From Streptomyces qinglanensis (GTDB lineage Bacteria > Actinomycetota > Actinomycetes > Streptomycetales > Streptomycetaceae): a stretch of DNA of 64,000 bases. Made by a program: the position numbers and the translations under genes. Numbering within the stretch: the first letter of the stretch is position 1; the number at the start of each line of letters is the position of its first letter. The notes under the pieces are model-generated. The model was not told the origin of the DNA and did not search any database. It saw only the letters and a list, made by a program, of their open reading frames with translations. Location of the stretch: assembly GCF_900111245.1 (NCBI RefSeq), contig NZ_FOGO01000018.1, positions 104,142 through 168,141 of the forward strand, read 5' to 3'. Shown piece by piece: positions 43,716 to 51,583 of this stretch.

Positions 43716-44774
43716 ATGACCGCCGAGAACAACGGCACGGGTGCTGCGCCGGAGGGGGGCGACGACGACCCGTTCGCGTATCTGTACCGGCAGGAGGGCG
43801 GCGCCCAGCAGCCCGCGCCCGGACAGCAGCCCGGCGTTCCCCGTCGCTCCTACAACCAGGTCCGTGCCGTCGGCGAGCGGCAGTACGGCTACGGCTACCC
43901 GCAGCAGACGTCGCAGACGCAGCAGCAGGGCTCCGGTTATGGCTACCCGCAGCAGAGCTCTGGCTACGGCTATCCGCAGCAGCAGTCCGGCTACGGCTAT
44001 CCCCAGCAGCCCGGGTACGGCGCTTCGCAGCAGCCGCCGCCCCCGCAGCACCAGCCGAGCCCGCACTACGCCGCGCCCGAGACGGTTCCCGGCGGACGGG
44101 CCGCCGCGCGGCAGCAGGGCGGCCCCGGCCGCGGCGGGCGCAACCGGACCGGCCTGCTGGTCGGGGCGATAGCGGTGGTGGCGGCCGTGGTGATCGGCAT
44201 CGGTGCCGCCATCGTCTTCAACGACGACAGCGGCGACGACGAGCCGCAGGCCCGCAACACCGGCAGCTCGCAGCAGGACGAGCAGGACCGGGGCGAGGAC
44301 GAGGGCGGCAAGGACGACAAGGGCCAGGAGCCCGCGTCGAAGAAGCTGCCGAAGGAGGACGCGGCCAGCCTCCGGCTCGACGGCGGCGCCACGGCGGCCA
44401 CCGACGTGGCGGGCGCGAAGGGCCAGGGCGGCGCGTACGTCGGCGGGATGAACCAGCCCGGCTCCTCGGCGACCTGGGCGCTGAAGGGCATTCCCGAGGG
44501 CGGCAAGTACACCCTGCACGTCCGTTACGGCGTGCCCGGCAAGGACGCGGACGCCACCCTCACCGTCAACGGCAAGCCGGAGAGCCGGCCGCTGCGGATG
44601 AAGAACTTCTCCGGTGCCAAGGAAGGCGACTGGGAGCACGGCTGGCAGAACACCTGGTCGAACATCCAGCTCCAGAAGGGCCAGAACTCGGTCAAGATCT
44701 CCTGCGAGGACGGCAACAAGTGCGAGGTCAACCTGGACCAGGTCTGGCTGACCAAGGGCTGGAACAACGGCTGA
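43716..44774 (+). CDS. Membrane protein with YGYPQQ repeats and C-terminal carbohydrate-binding-like domain
   Basis: The 352-residue protein has a cytosolic N-terminus with Tyr-Gly-Tyr-Pro-Gln-Gln repeats (about 55-105) and one membrane helix (GLLVGAIAVVAAVVIGIGAA). An acidic, Lys-rich linker and an outer beta-sandwich (about 215-350) of CBM6/CBM35 type follow, with YVGGMNQPGSSATWALKGIP, YTLHVRYGVPGKDADATL and VNLDQVWLTKGW. The outer domain may bind cell-wall or environmental glycans. GGGAG precedes ATG 43716. It follows cdgB by 128 bp. Confidence 0.75.
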   Translation: MTAENNGTGAAPEGGDDDPFAYLYRQEGGAQQPAPGQQPGVPRRSYNQVRAVGERQYGYGYPQQTSQTQQQGSGYGYPQQSSGYGYPQQQSGYGYPQQPGYGASQQPPPPQHQPSPHYAAPETVPGGRAAARQQGGPGRGGRNRTGLLVGAIAVVAAVVIGIGAAIVFNDDSGDDEPQARNTGSSQQDEQDRGEDEGGKDDKGQEPASKKLPKEDAASLRLDGGATAATDVAGAKGQGGAYVGGMNQPGSSATWALKGIPEGGKYTLHVRYGVPGKDADATLTVNGKPESRPLRMKNFSGAKEGDWEHGWQNTWSNIQLQKGQNSVKISCEDGNKCEVNLDQVWLTKGWNNG

Positions 44775-44955
44775 CCCGCCGGGTGCGGACCGGCCGCCGA
44801 CGTACCGGGGCCGGGACGGCTGACTCCGAGGCCGGAACGGGGCACCGGCGGTCGGCCGAGCCCGGAACGCCGGACCGGCGGCTGACGCCGGGCGCGCATC
44901 GCCCCGGCGCGGTACGCGGGCGGGGCCGCCGCCCGACCCGGGGGCGGGCCGTCCC

Positions 44956-46029
44956 TCAGGGGGTCTCCGCGCCGCGGACCCGGACCGAGGGCAGCATCCG
45001 CGCGTAGGTCTGCTCGTCGAACTCGCCCGCGACGGGGGCGCGCACCGTCGCCGCCGACAGGGCGACCGCGCGGGCCAGCCGCTCCGGCCAGGGCAGGTCC
45101 TCGGCCAGGCCGGAGAGCAGACCGGCGACCGCCGAGTCCCCGGCACCGGTCGGGTTGCCCGCCAGCCGTTCCGGGACGGCCGCGCTCCAGGCGCCGTCCT
45201 GGGTGACCAACAGCATCCCGTCGGCCCCCAGCGAGGCCGCCACCGCGCGGGCGCCGCGCCGCTGGGCGGCGCGGGCCGCGCGCAGCGGTTCGGCGGTGCC
45301 GGTGATCCCGGCGAGTTCGTCCGCGTTGGGTTTGACGAGGTCGGGGCGGGCGGCCAGGCCGCGGCGCAGGGGTTCCCCGCTGGTGTCCAGCAGGACCGGG
45401 ACCCCGGCTGTCCGGGCCTCGCGCACGAGCGTCGCGTAGGCGCCGACGGGGACGCCCGGCGGCAGGCTGCCGCACAGGGCCACCACCTCGACGCCCTGCT
45501 CCAGCAGGCCGCGGTAGGCAGTCAGGAAGCCCTCCCACTCCTCCGGCGAGATGTGCGGTCCGGGCTCGTTGAGCTGGGTGGTGTCGCCGGTGCTCTCGTC
45601 GACGACGCCGACGGTGCGCCGGGTGGGCCCGGCGACCTCGACCAGTGCGTCGGTGACGGCGGCGCTCCCCCCGTCGGTTCCGGCACCTCCGCCGGTTCCG
45701 GCACCTCCGCCGGTTCCGGCACCTCCGGCGTTTCCGGCACCCCTGCCGGGTCCGGCCCCCTTGCCGACTCCGCGGCCTTCGCCGCTTTCGCCGCTTCCGC
45801 GGTCGCCGTCCGCCGCGAGCAGGGCCCGCAGCGTGCGGCCCGTCTCACCCCCGGCGAAACCGGTGACGGTCGTCCGGAACCCGAGCGCCCCGAGCACCCG
45901 GGCGACGTTCAGCCCCTTGCCGCCGGGGCGCTCGGTCACCTCCCGCACCCGGTGCGAGGAGTGCGGGACGAGGTGGGGCACTCGGTAGGTGAGATCGAGC
46001 GCGGCATTGAGCGTGACGGTCAGGATCAT
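44956..46029 (-). CDS. PfkB-family sugar kinase (1-phosphofructokinase-like)
   Basis: The 357-residue kinase has MILTVTLNAALDLTYRVPHL, PfkB signature 1 GGKGLNVARVLGALGF and signature 2 NPTGAGDSAVAGLLSGL with catalytic Asp. It resembles 1-phosphofructokinase/tagatose-6-phosphate kinases. Between about residues 77 and 125 there is a Gly-rich insert (GAGTGGG units) encoded by an 18-bp tandem repeat, which separates two core beta strands. It lies 195 bp downstream of nagA and probably takes part in amino-sugar or galactosamine use. Confidence 0.85.
   Translation of the reverse strand: MILTVTLNAALDLTYRVPHLVPHSSHRVREVTERPGGKGLNVARVLGALGFRTTVTGFAGGETGRTLRALLAADGDRGSGESGEGRGVGKGAGPGRGAGNAGGAGTGGGAGTGGGAGTDGGSAAVTDALVEVAGPTRRTVGVVDESTGDTTQLNEPGPHISPEEWEGFLTAYRGLLEQGVEVVALCGSLPPGVPVGAYATLVREARTAGVPVLLDTSGEPLRRGLAARPDLVKPNADELAGITGTAEPLRAARAAQRRGARAVAASLGADGMLLVTQDGAWSAAVPERLAGNPTGAGDSAVAGLLSGLAEDLPWPERLARAVALSAATVRAPVAGEFDEQTYARMLPSVRVRGAETP
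45676..45747. repeat. 18-bp tandem repeat inside the sugar kinase gene
   Basis: Two identical units (GGTTCCGGCACCTCCGCC) and two diverged ones are in frame and code for the Gly/Ala/Thr insert. Confidence 0.8.
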
Positions 46030-46224
46030 CCGCGCGCACCACCCTCACCCGTCCAACGACGATTCATGACATACAACCCAGGGCAGACGACACTTCCGCC
46101 GGGCGCGGCGCGCGGGCCCTGCGCGGGCCGCGGCCTGCCGCGACCGCGCGAGCGATCATGCCTCACCCAGCCTACGAGGGGGAGATGCCCCCGGGAACCC
46201 GCGCCGGGCGATGCGCGGTTCGGC

Positions 46225-47406
46225 TCAGTGGGCCGGGCGGACGACCCAGGAGCCCTGGCGCATGACTCCGGTCAGGGTGAACTCCTCGTCCAGCACCACC
46301 AGGTCGGCCAGCTTCCCGGGCTCCAGCGAGCCCACCCGGTCGGCCATCCCCAGCAGCCGCGCCGGGTTGGCCGACAGCGCCTGGACGGTGTCGGCGACCG
46401 GCAACCTGTCGACGGTGACCGCGCGCTTGAACGCCTGATCGAGTGTCAGGGTGGAACCGGCGATGGAGTCGCCCTCCACCAGCCGGGCCACGCCGTCGCG
46501 CACCTCGACCTCCAGGCCGCCGAGCGGGTAGCGGCCGTCGCCCATCCCCGCCGCGCCCATCGCGTCGGTGATGAAGGCGACCCGGTCCGGCCCCGCGGCC
46601 TCGAACGCCAGTCCCAGCACGGCGGGGTGCAGATGGGTGCCGTCGTTGATCAGCTCGACCGTGACGCGGTCGTCCTCCAGCAGCGCGGCGATCGGCCCCG
46701 GCTGCCGGTGGCCGAGCGGAGGCATGGCGTTGAACAGGTGGGTGGCGACGGTGGCGCCCGCGTCGACGGCTTCCCGGGTGCCCTCGTAGTCGCCGTCGGT
46801 GTGGCCGATCGCGGCGATCACGCCGCTGTCGGCGAGCAGCCGCACCGAGTCCAGCCCGCCGGGGCGTTCAGGGGCGAGCGTCATCATCACGGCCCGGCCG
46901 CGTGCCGCGTCCAGGAGCTTGCGCACGTCGCCGGGGTCGGGGTCGCGCAGCAGGGACTCGTCGTGCGCGCCGCGCCGGTTGCAGGAGATGAAGGGGCCCT
47001 CGAAGTGGACGCCGGCCAGGTCGCCCTGCTCGGCGAGTTCGCTCAGCGAGGCCGCCTGCCGGGACAGGTCGTCCAGGTCTCCGGTGACCGTGGAGGCTGC
47101 CATGGTGGTGGTGCCGTGGGCACGGTGGGTCCGGACCACGGTCAGCGACTCCTCGTGGCTGCCCGCCGAGAAGGAGGCGCCGCCGCCGCCGTGCACATGG
47201 AGGTCGACGAAGCCGGGCACGATCCAGTGCCCGCTCAGGTCGAGCGTCTCCGCGTCCGGTGCGGGCGTGCCCGGCGCGCCCGCACCGGCGGGCCCTCCGG
47301 GGCCGATGCCGGCGAGGGTGCGGCCCTCGACCACCACGCTGCCGTTCTCGCGTACCCCTTCGGGTACCACCACCCGGGCACCGGTCAGCACCGTTCGCTT
47401 GCTCAT
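46225..47406 (-). CDS. nagA: N-acetylglucosamine-6-phosphate deacetylase
   Basis: NagA converts GlcNAc-6-P to GlcN-6-P and acetate. The 393-residue amidohydrolase shows DLHVHGGGG (metal site), GVHFEGPFIS, AIGHTDGDYE, ATHLFNAMPPL and the catalytic FITDAMGAAG. ATG 47406 overlaps the TGA of the upstream ROK kinase gene by ATGA, so translation is coupled; GGAGG lies about 11 nt upstream. Its product is a DasR ligand in Streptomyces, and a DasR site precedes the operon. Confidence 0.95.
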   Translation of the reverse strand: MSKRTVLTGARVVVPEGVRENGSVVVEGRTLAGIGPGGPAGAGAPGTPAPDAETLDLSGHWIVPGFVDLHVHGGGGASFSAGSHEESLTVVRTHRAHGTTTMAASTVTGDLDDLSRQAASLSELAEQGDLAGVHFEGPFISCNRRGAHDESLLRDPDPGDVRKLLDAARGRAVMMTLAPERPGGLDSVRLLADSGVIAAIGHTDGDYEGTREAVDAGATVATHLFNAMPPLGHRQPGPIAALLEDDRVTVELINDGTHLHPAVLGLAFEAAGPDRVAFITDAMGAAGMGDGRYPLGGLEVEVRDGVARLVEGDSIAGSTLTLDQAFKRAVTVDRLPVADTVQALSANPARLLGMADRVGSLEPGKLADLVVLDEEFTLTGVMRQGSWVVRPAH

Positions 47407-48362
47407 CGGCTCGCAACCTCCGCGGAGAGTAGGTCCCAGGCGAGGAGACCCGCGCCCAGGCAGCCCGCGGCGTCTCCGAGGGCCGCGGGCACAATGGTCG
47501 GGAGTGGCTGGAATGTGACCTTCTCGCGCACCGCCTCCCGGAGCGGAACGAAGAGGGTGTCGCCCGCCTCGGCGAGGCCGCCGCCGATGATCAGTGTGCG
47601 GGGGTCGAGCAGGGTGAGTCCCGTGACCAGGCCGGTGGCCAGTGCATCGACGGCGTCGGCCCACACCCGCTGGGCGCGCGGGTCGCCCGCGGCCACGGCC
47701 TCGGCCGCGTCCGCTGCCGTCGCCTCCGGGTCGCCGCAGGCCGCCGCCCAGGCCGCGCCGACCGCGGACGCCGAGGCGAGGCGCTCCAGGCAGCCGCGCT
47801 GGCCACAGCCGCAGGGCGGGCCGTCGGGCCGTACGACGATGTGGCCGATCTCGCCCGCGCTGCCGTGCGCCCCGGGTTCGACCCGGTCCCCGATGCCGAT
47901 GGCGCCCGCGATGCCGGTGCCCAGCGGGAGGAAGAGGTAGCGGTCCACGCCGTTCCCGGCGCCGATGCGGCCCTCCGCGAGCCCGCCGGTGCGTACGTCG
48001 TGGCCGAGCGCGACCGGCAGTGGCGGCAGTCCGGCGTCCCGGCCCCGGCCGAGCCGTTCACCGAGCAGTGCGCGCATCGGCACGTCGCGCCAGCCGAGGT
48101 TCGCGGAGAAGACGGCGATGCCGTGTTCCTCGTCGATGGTGCCGGGGACGGCGACGCCCGCGGCGGACGGTTCGGTGCCGTACTGCCGCACGCCCTCGGC
48201 GCGCAGTTCGGCGGCGAAGTCGAGGATTCCCGCCACCACCGCCTCGGGGCCGCGTTCCCGGCCGGTGGCCCGGCGCGCCTCGTGCAGCAGTTCGTTGCCG
48301 GTGCCGATCAGGGCGGCCTTCATCCCGGTGCCGCCGACGTCGAGAGCGATGACGTACTGCAC
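47403..48362 (-). CDS. ROK-family sugar kinase, probable N-acetylglucosamine kinase
   Basis: The 319-residue kinase has the phosphate loop ALDVGGTGMKAAL, the catalytic region ALGHDVRTGGLAE, GTGIAGAIGIG and the ROK zinc motif CGCGQRGCLERLAS. Coupling to nagA suggests it phosphorylates GlcNAc; glucose kinase activity cannot be excluded. GTG 48362 has GGGAAG about 9 nt upstream. An in-frame GTG at 48443 would add 27 residues but has no ribosome-binding site and lies very near the DasR site. Confidence 0.88.
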   Translation of the reverse strand: MQYVIALDVGGTGMKAALIGTGNELLHEARRATGRERGPEAVVAGILDFAAELRAEGVRQYGTEPSAAGVAVPGTIDEEHGIAVFSANLGWRDVPMRALLGERLGRGRDAGLPPLPVALGHDVRTGGLAEGRIGAGNGVDRYLFLPLGTGIAGAIGIGDRVEPGAHGSAGEIGHIVVRPDGPPCGCGQRGCLERLASASAVGAAWAAACGDPEATAADAAEAVAAGDPRAQRVWADAVDALATGLVTGLTLLDPRTLIIGGGLAEAGDTLFVPLREAVREKVTFQPLPTIVPAALGDAAGCLGAGLLAWDLLSAEVASR

Positions 48363-48471
48363 GGGGTGCGCTTCCCGGGTCTGCGTCCGGGAGGCGCCAC
48401 CTGCCGGGGCGGACGCAAGGGGGGCCTTGTCACGGGTACTCACGCGGGACAGTGTCCCGTGCGAGGAGCGT

Positions 48472-48487
48472 AAAGGTCTAGTCCACT
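48472..48487 (-). promoter_or_regulatory. DasR-responsive element (dre)
   Basis: AAAGGTCTAGTCCACT matches the consensus ACTGGTCTAGACCACT at 13 of 16 positions. It lies 110 bp upstream of the ROK kinase start and 247 bp upstream of the divergent binding-protein gene. The gap 48363-48733 holds no other feature I can name. Confidence 0.75.
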
Positions 48488-48733
48488 TCGGGGGCTTCTT
48501 CCCGGTGCCGGCCGTTCCGTGCGGCGCGGCGAGCGGTTCGTCCGCATCCGGACTTCTTTCGTGATCCGAATGGAAGCCAACCTGATTCCGTACTGGTATC
48601 CGGTTTCGGTGGACGCTCGGGCCCTCCTGGAGGGAGACTCCGGGCGGGCGGGCCGGGGCTGGTGGTGCCAGGGGGGAGCAAAGGCACTCATGGGGCTCGC
48701 AGTATGTTCTGAGGGTTCGCAGGGCTGAGGGGT

Positions 48734-50029
48734 ATGAAGAAGATGGAACGGCGTCGATTCCTGGGTATGGCCGCGACCGGTGTGGCCGGGGCGGCCGGCA
48801 TGACCGCACTGTCCGGCTGCGGCGGCGGTCCGGGATCGAGCGAGGTGACGCTGAAGCTCGTCGCCGCCGACTACGGCAACCCCGGCGCCGAGAACAGCTC
48901 CAAGATCTACTGGCAGAAGCTCGCCGACGCCTTCACCAAGAAGAACCCCGACATCACGGTCGACGTCACCGTGCACAGTTGGAACGACATCGGCAAGAAG
49001 CTCACCGACATGGTCGACAAGGGCAACCCGCCGGACATCGCCCAGGTCGACTCGTACGCCGACTGGGCCGACGAGGGAAAGCTCTACAAGGTCAGCGAGC
49101 TGCTCCCGATCCCCGCGCAGGCCGAGTTCCTCGTCCCGCTCGCCGAGGCCGGTGAGGTGCGCCGCGTCCAGTACGGACTGCCGTTCGTCGCCAGCACCCG
49201 GGTGCTCTTCTACAACAAGGACCTCTTCGAGAAGGCCGGGCTCGACCCGGAGAAGCCGCCGGAGAGCTGGCAGGAGCTCAAGTCGGCCGCCCGCGCACTG
49301 AAGTCCGCCGGGGTGCGGATCCCCTATGGTCTGCCGCTCGGCCCCGAGGAGGCGCAGGGCGAGTCCCTGATGTGGATGCTCGGCAACGGCGGCGCCTACG
49401 TCGACAGCGTGGGCAACTACACCATCAACTCCCCCGAGAACATCGAGACGTTCCAGTGGCTGCGCGACAACCTCGTCACGCCCGGCTACACCGAGCCCAG
49501 CCCCCAGCGCACCGACCGGCAGAAGCTGTTCGACGCCTTCACCGAGGGCGACGTGGGCATTCTCAACGGCCACCCCACCCTGATGCAGCAGGCCGACAAG
49601 AAGGACATCTCCTACGGCACCGGCAAGCTGCCCGGCAGCAAGGGCCCCGCCGAGGGCACCCTCGGCGTCGCCGACTGGATGATGGCCTTCAAGAAGAACG
49701 GCCACCGCGAAGCGTGCGGCAAGTTCCTCGCCTTCGTCTTCGAGACGAAGAACCACTACTCCTTCGTCTCCCAGTACGGGCTGCTGCCCGTCACCACCAG
49801 CGCCTCCGAGAAGATGCGCAAGGACAAGAAGCAGAAGAAGCTCTGGCCCTTCCTCGACCAGCTCGCCGGCGCCGAGTTCTACCCGGTGGGCAAGGTCTCC
49901 TGGGCCGATACCACCGCGACTCTCAAGAAGTCCATCGGCCAGGCGGCCGTCAAGGGCGGCGACCCGAAGGCCGTGCTCACCGAGCTCCAGCGCAAGGCCG
50001 AGGCCGAGGACGAGGCGAAGACCTCCTGA
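48734..50029 (+). CDS. Sugar ABC transporter substrate-binding lipoprotein
   Basis: The 431-residue protein has a twin-arginine-type signal (RRRFLGMAATGVAGAAGM) ending in the lipobox LSGC. It then has a family 1 solute-binding fold: LKLVAADYGNPGAENSS, PPDIAQVDSYADWADEGKLY, LPFVASTRVLFYNKDLFEKA and GNGGAYVDSVG. It captures a sugar or oligosaccharide outside the membrane. No permease genes follow, so it is an orphan that may use permeases elsewhere and MsiK. It diverges from the GlcNAc operon, hinting at an amino sugar ligand. Confidence 0.9.
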   Translation: MKKMERRRFLGMAATGVAGAAGMTALSGCGGGPGSSEVTLKLVAADYGNPGAENSSKIYWQKLADAFTKKNPDITVDVTVHSWNDIGKKLTDMVDKGNPPDIAQVDSYADWADEGKLYKVSELLPIPAQAEFLVPLAEAGEVRRVQYGLPFVASTRVLFYNKDLFEKAGLDPEKPPESWQELKSAARALKSAGVRIPYGLPLGPEEAQGESLMWMLGNGGAYVDSVGNYTINSPENIETFQWLRDNLVTPGYTEPSPQRTDRQKLFDAFTEGDVGILNGHPTLMQQADKKDISYGTGKLPGSKGPAEGTLGVADWMMAFKKNGHREACGKFLAFVFETKNHYSFVSQYGLLPVTTSASEKMRKDKKQKKLWPFLDQLAGAEFYPVGKVSWADTTATLKKSIGQAAVKGGDPKAVLTELQRKAEAEDEAKTS

Positions 50030-50035
50030 CACCGG

Positions 50036-50120
50036 GCGCGTCTGCCGACGCCGAGTCCGTCTGCCGACGCCGAGCGCCCCTCTCTCTGATGCCGAGCGCC
50101 GCTGCTGAGGCCGAGCGCCC
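50036..50120. repeat. Degenerate tandem repeat after the binding-protein gene
   Basis: Imperfect units around GCCGACGCCGAG and CTGATGCCGAGCG follow the stop codon. The second form resembles the 17-bp repeat downstream of rlmB (6634). Confidence 0.5.
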
Positions 50121-50166
50121 CTCCCCGCGCGGTCGCAGCCGCTGCTCCGGCACGTACGGTGGAAGC

Positions 50167-50532
50167 GTGAGCGGTACGGAAGAGGTGCGGGACAGCGGCG
50201 GCGCGGACGGCGAGACGGACCGGTCCGGCACGGCGGATCTGCCCCCCGGCGCCGCTGCGGACGCGGCCGGGGACGCTCCCGGCGGCGCGGCGGACCCGGC
50301 AGCGGACGGCCTCTCCGCGGAGGACCGCGCGGTGCTCGCCTTCGCGGCCCGCGGCTGGCCCTCCTCCGGCGAGAAGGAGCGCGCCGTCCGGGAGCAGTTG
50401 GGAATGTCGCCCGTGCGCTACTACCAGTACCTCAACGCGCTGCTCGACGACCCCCGGGCAGCCCGGCACGCCCCGGTGACGGTCAACCGCCTGCGGCGCA
50501 ACCGGCAGGCCGCCCGGGACCGTACCCACTAG
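50167..50532 (+). CDS. DUF3263 domain protein
   Basis: The 121-residue protein has an acidic, Ala/Gly-rich N-terminus and the DUF3263 domain (about 50-118). The domain reads VLAFAARGWPSSGEKERAVR, EQLGMSPVRYYQYLNALLDD and HAPVTVNRLRRNR, a compact helical fold that looks like an HTH. Function unknown; probably DNA-binding. GTG 50167 is the only start consistent with the domain. It is 56 bp upstream of otsB. Confidence 0.88.
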   Translation: MSGTEEVRDSGGADGETDRSGTADLPPGAAADAAGDAPGGAADPAADGLSAEDRAVLAFAARGWPSSGEKERAVREQLGMSPVRYYQYLNALLDDPRAARHAPVTVNRLRRNRQAARDRTH

Positions 50533-50588
50533 GGACCCCCCCTCCCGGCGCACCCGCCGGCCCGCCGCCCGCTCGCTAGGGTGCGCAC

Positions 50589-51467
50589 ATGTCGCTTCCG
50601 CCGCCTTCCGCGCATCCGACGCTGCCCGAACCTGAGACCGAGGCCGGGCGCGCCGGGCTCGCCGCCGTCCGCGCCGACCCCGCGCGCACCGTGCTCGCAC
50701 TCGACTTCGACGGCACCCTCGCGCCCATCGTCGGCGATCCGCGGGACGCCCGGGCGCACCCCGAGGCGGTTCCCGTGCTGGCGCGGCTCGCCCCGCGGCT
50801 GGCCGGCGTCGCCGTGATCACCGGCCGCCCGGCGGCGGAAGCCGTCCGGTACGGCGGCCTCGAAGGCGCCGCCGGACTGGAGGGACTCACCGTCCTGGGC
50901 GCGTACGGGGCCGAACGGTGGGACGCGGCGGACCCGGTCGTCCGCGCCCCCGAACCCCCGGCCGGGGTGGCCGCGGTACGGGCCGAACTCCCCGGGCTGC
51001 TCCGGGAGTCCGAAGCGCCGGAAGGCACCTGGACGGAGGACAAGGGCCGGGCGCTCGCTGTGCACACCCGGCGTGCGGCCTCGCCCGACGAGGCCCTCGA
51101 CCGGCTGCGGGAGCCGCTGTACACGCTGGCCGAGCGGCACGGACTCGTGGTGGAACCGGGGCGCATGGTGCTCGAACTCCGGCCGCCGGGCGCCGACAAG
51201 GGCGCCGCGCTCACCGGCTTCGTCCGCGAGCGGGCCGCCACCGCCGTCGTCTACGCCGGTGACGACCGCGGCGATCTGCCCGCCTACGCCGCTGTCACGG
51301 CCCTGCGCGCCGAGGGCGTACCGGGACTGCTGCTCTACAGCGCCCCCGAGGCGGAGGCCGAGGCGGTTCCCGAGCTCCGCGACGGAGCCGACCTCCGGGT
51401 CCCGGGCCCGGCCGGACTGGTGGCCTGGCTGCGGGCGTTGGCGGCCGAGATCCCGCCGGTGCGCTGA
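50589..51467 (+). CDS. otsB: Trehalose-6-phosphate phosphatase
   Basis: OtsB releases phosphate from trehalose 6-phosphate. This 292-residue HAD phosphatase has motif 1 LALDFDGTLAPIVGDPRDAR, motif 2 region VAVITGRPAAE, a Lys in LELRPPGADKGAAL, and motif 3 VVYAGDDRGDLPAYAAV. It is convergent with otsA on the other strand, with a terminator hairpin between. Confidence 0.93.
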   Translation: MSLPPPSAHPTLPEPETEAGRAGLAAVRADPARTVLALDFDGTLAPIVGDPRDARAHPEAVPVLARLAPRLAGVAVITGRPAAEAVRYGGLEGAAGLEGLTVLGAYGAERWDAADPVVRAPEPPAGVAAVRAELPGLLRESEAPEGTWTEDKGRALAVHTRRAASPDEALDRLREPLYTLAERHGLVVEPGRMVLELRPPGADKGAALTGFVRERAATAVVYAGDDRGDLPAYAAVTALRAEGVPGLLLYSAPEAEAEAVPELRDGADLRVPGPAGLVAWLRALAAEIPPVR

Positions 51468-51535
51468 CCGGTGGACGCCGTCCGGTGCGCTGACCGGCGG
51501 ACGCCGATCGGCTGCCACCGCTCGGCAGCGGCTCT

Positions 51536-51563
51536 GCGCGGGCCCAGGGCCCAGGGCCCGCGC
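51536..51563. terminator. Terminator between convergent otsB and otsA
   Basis: A perfect 10-bp stem (GCGCGGGCCC / GGGCCCGCGC) with 8-nt loop. Confidence 0.75.
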
Positions 51564-51583
51564 GGGCGGGGCCGCGGGCGGGA

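Noticed and set aside
48590..48615. Second dre near ACTGGTATCCGGTTT before the binding-protein gene
   Set aside because: Only about 7 of 16 consensus positions match.
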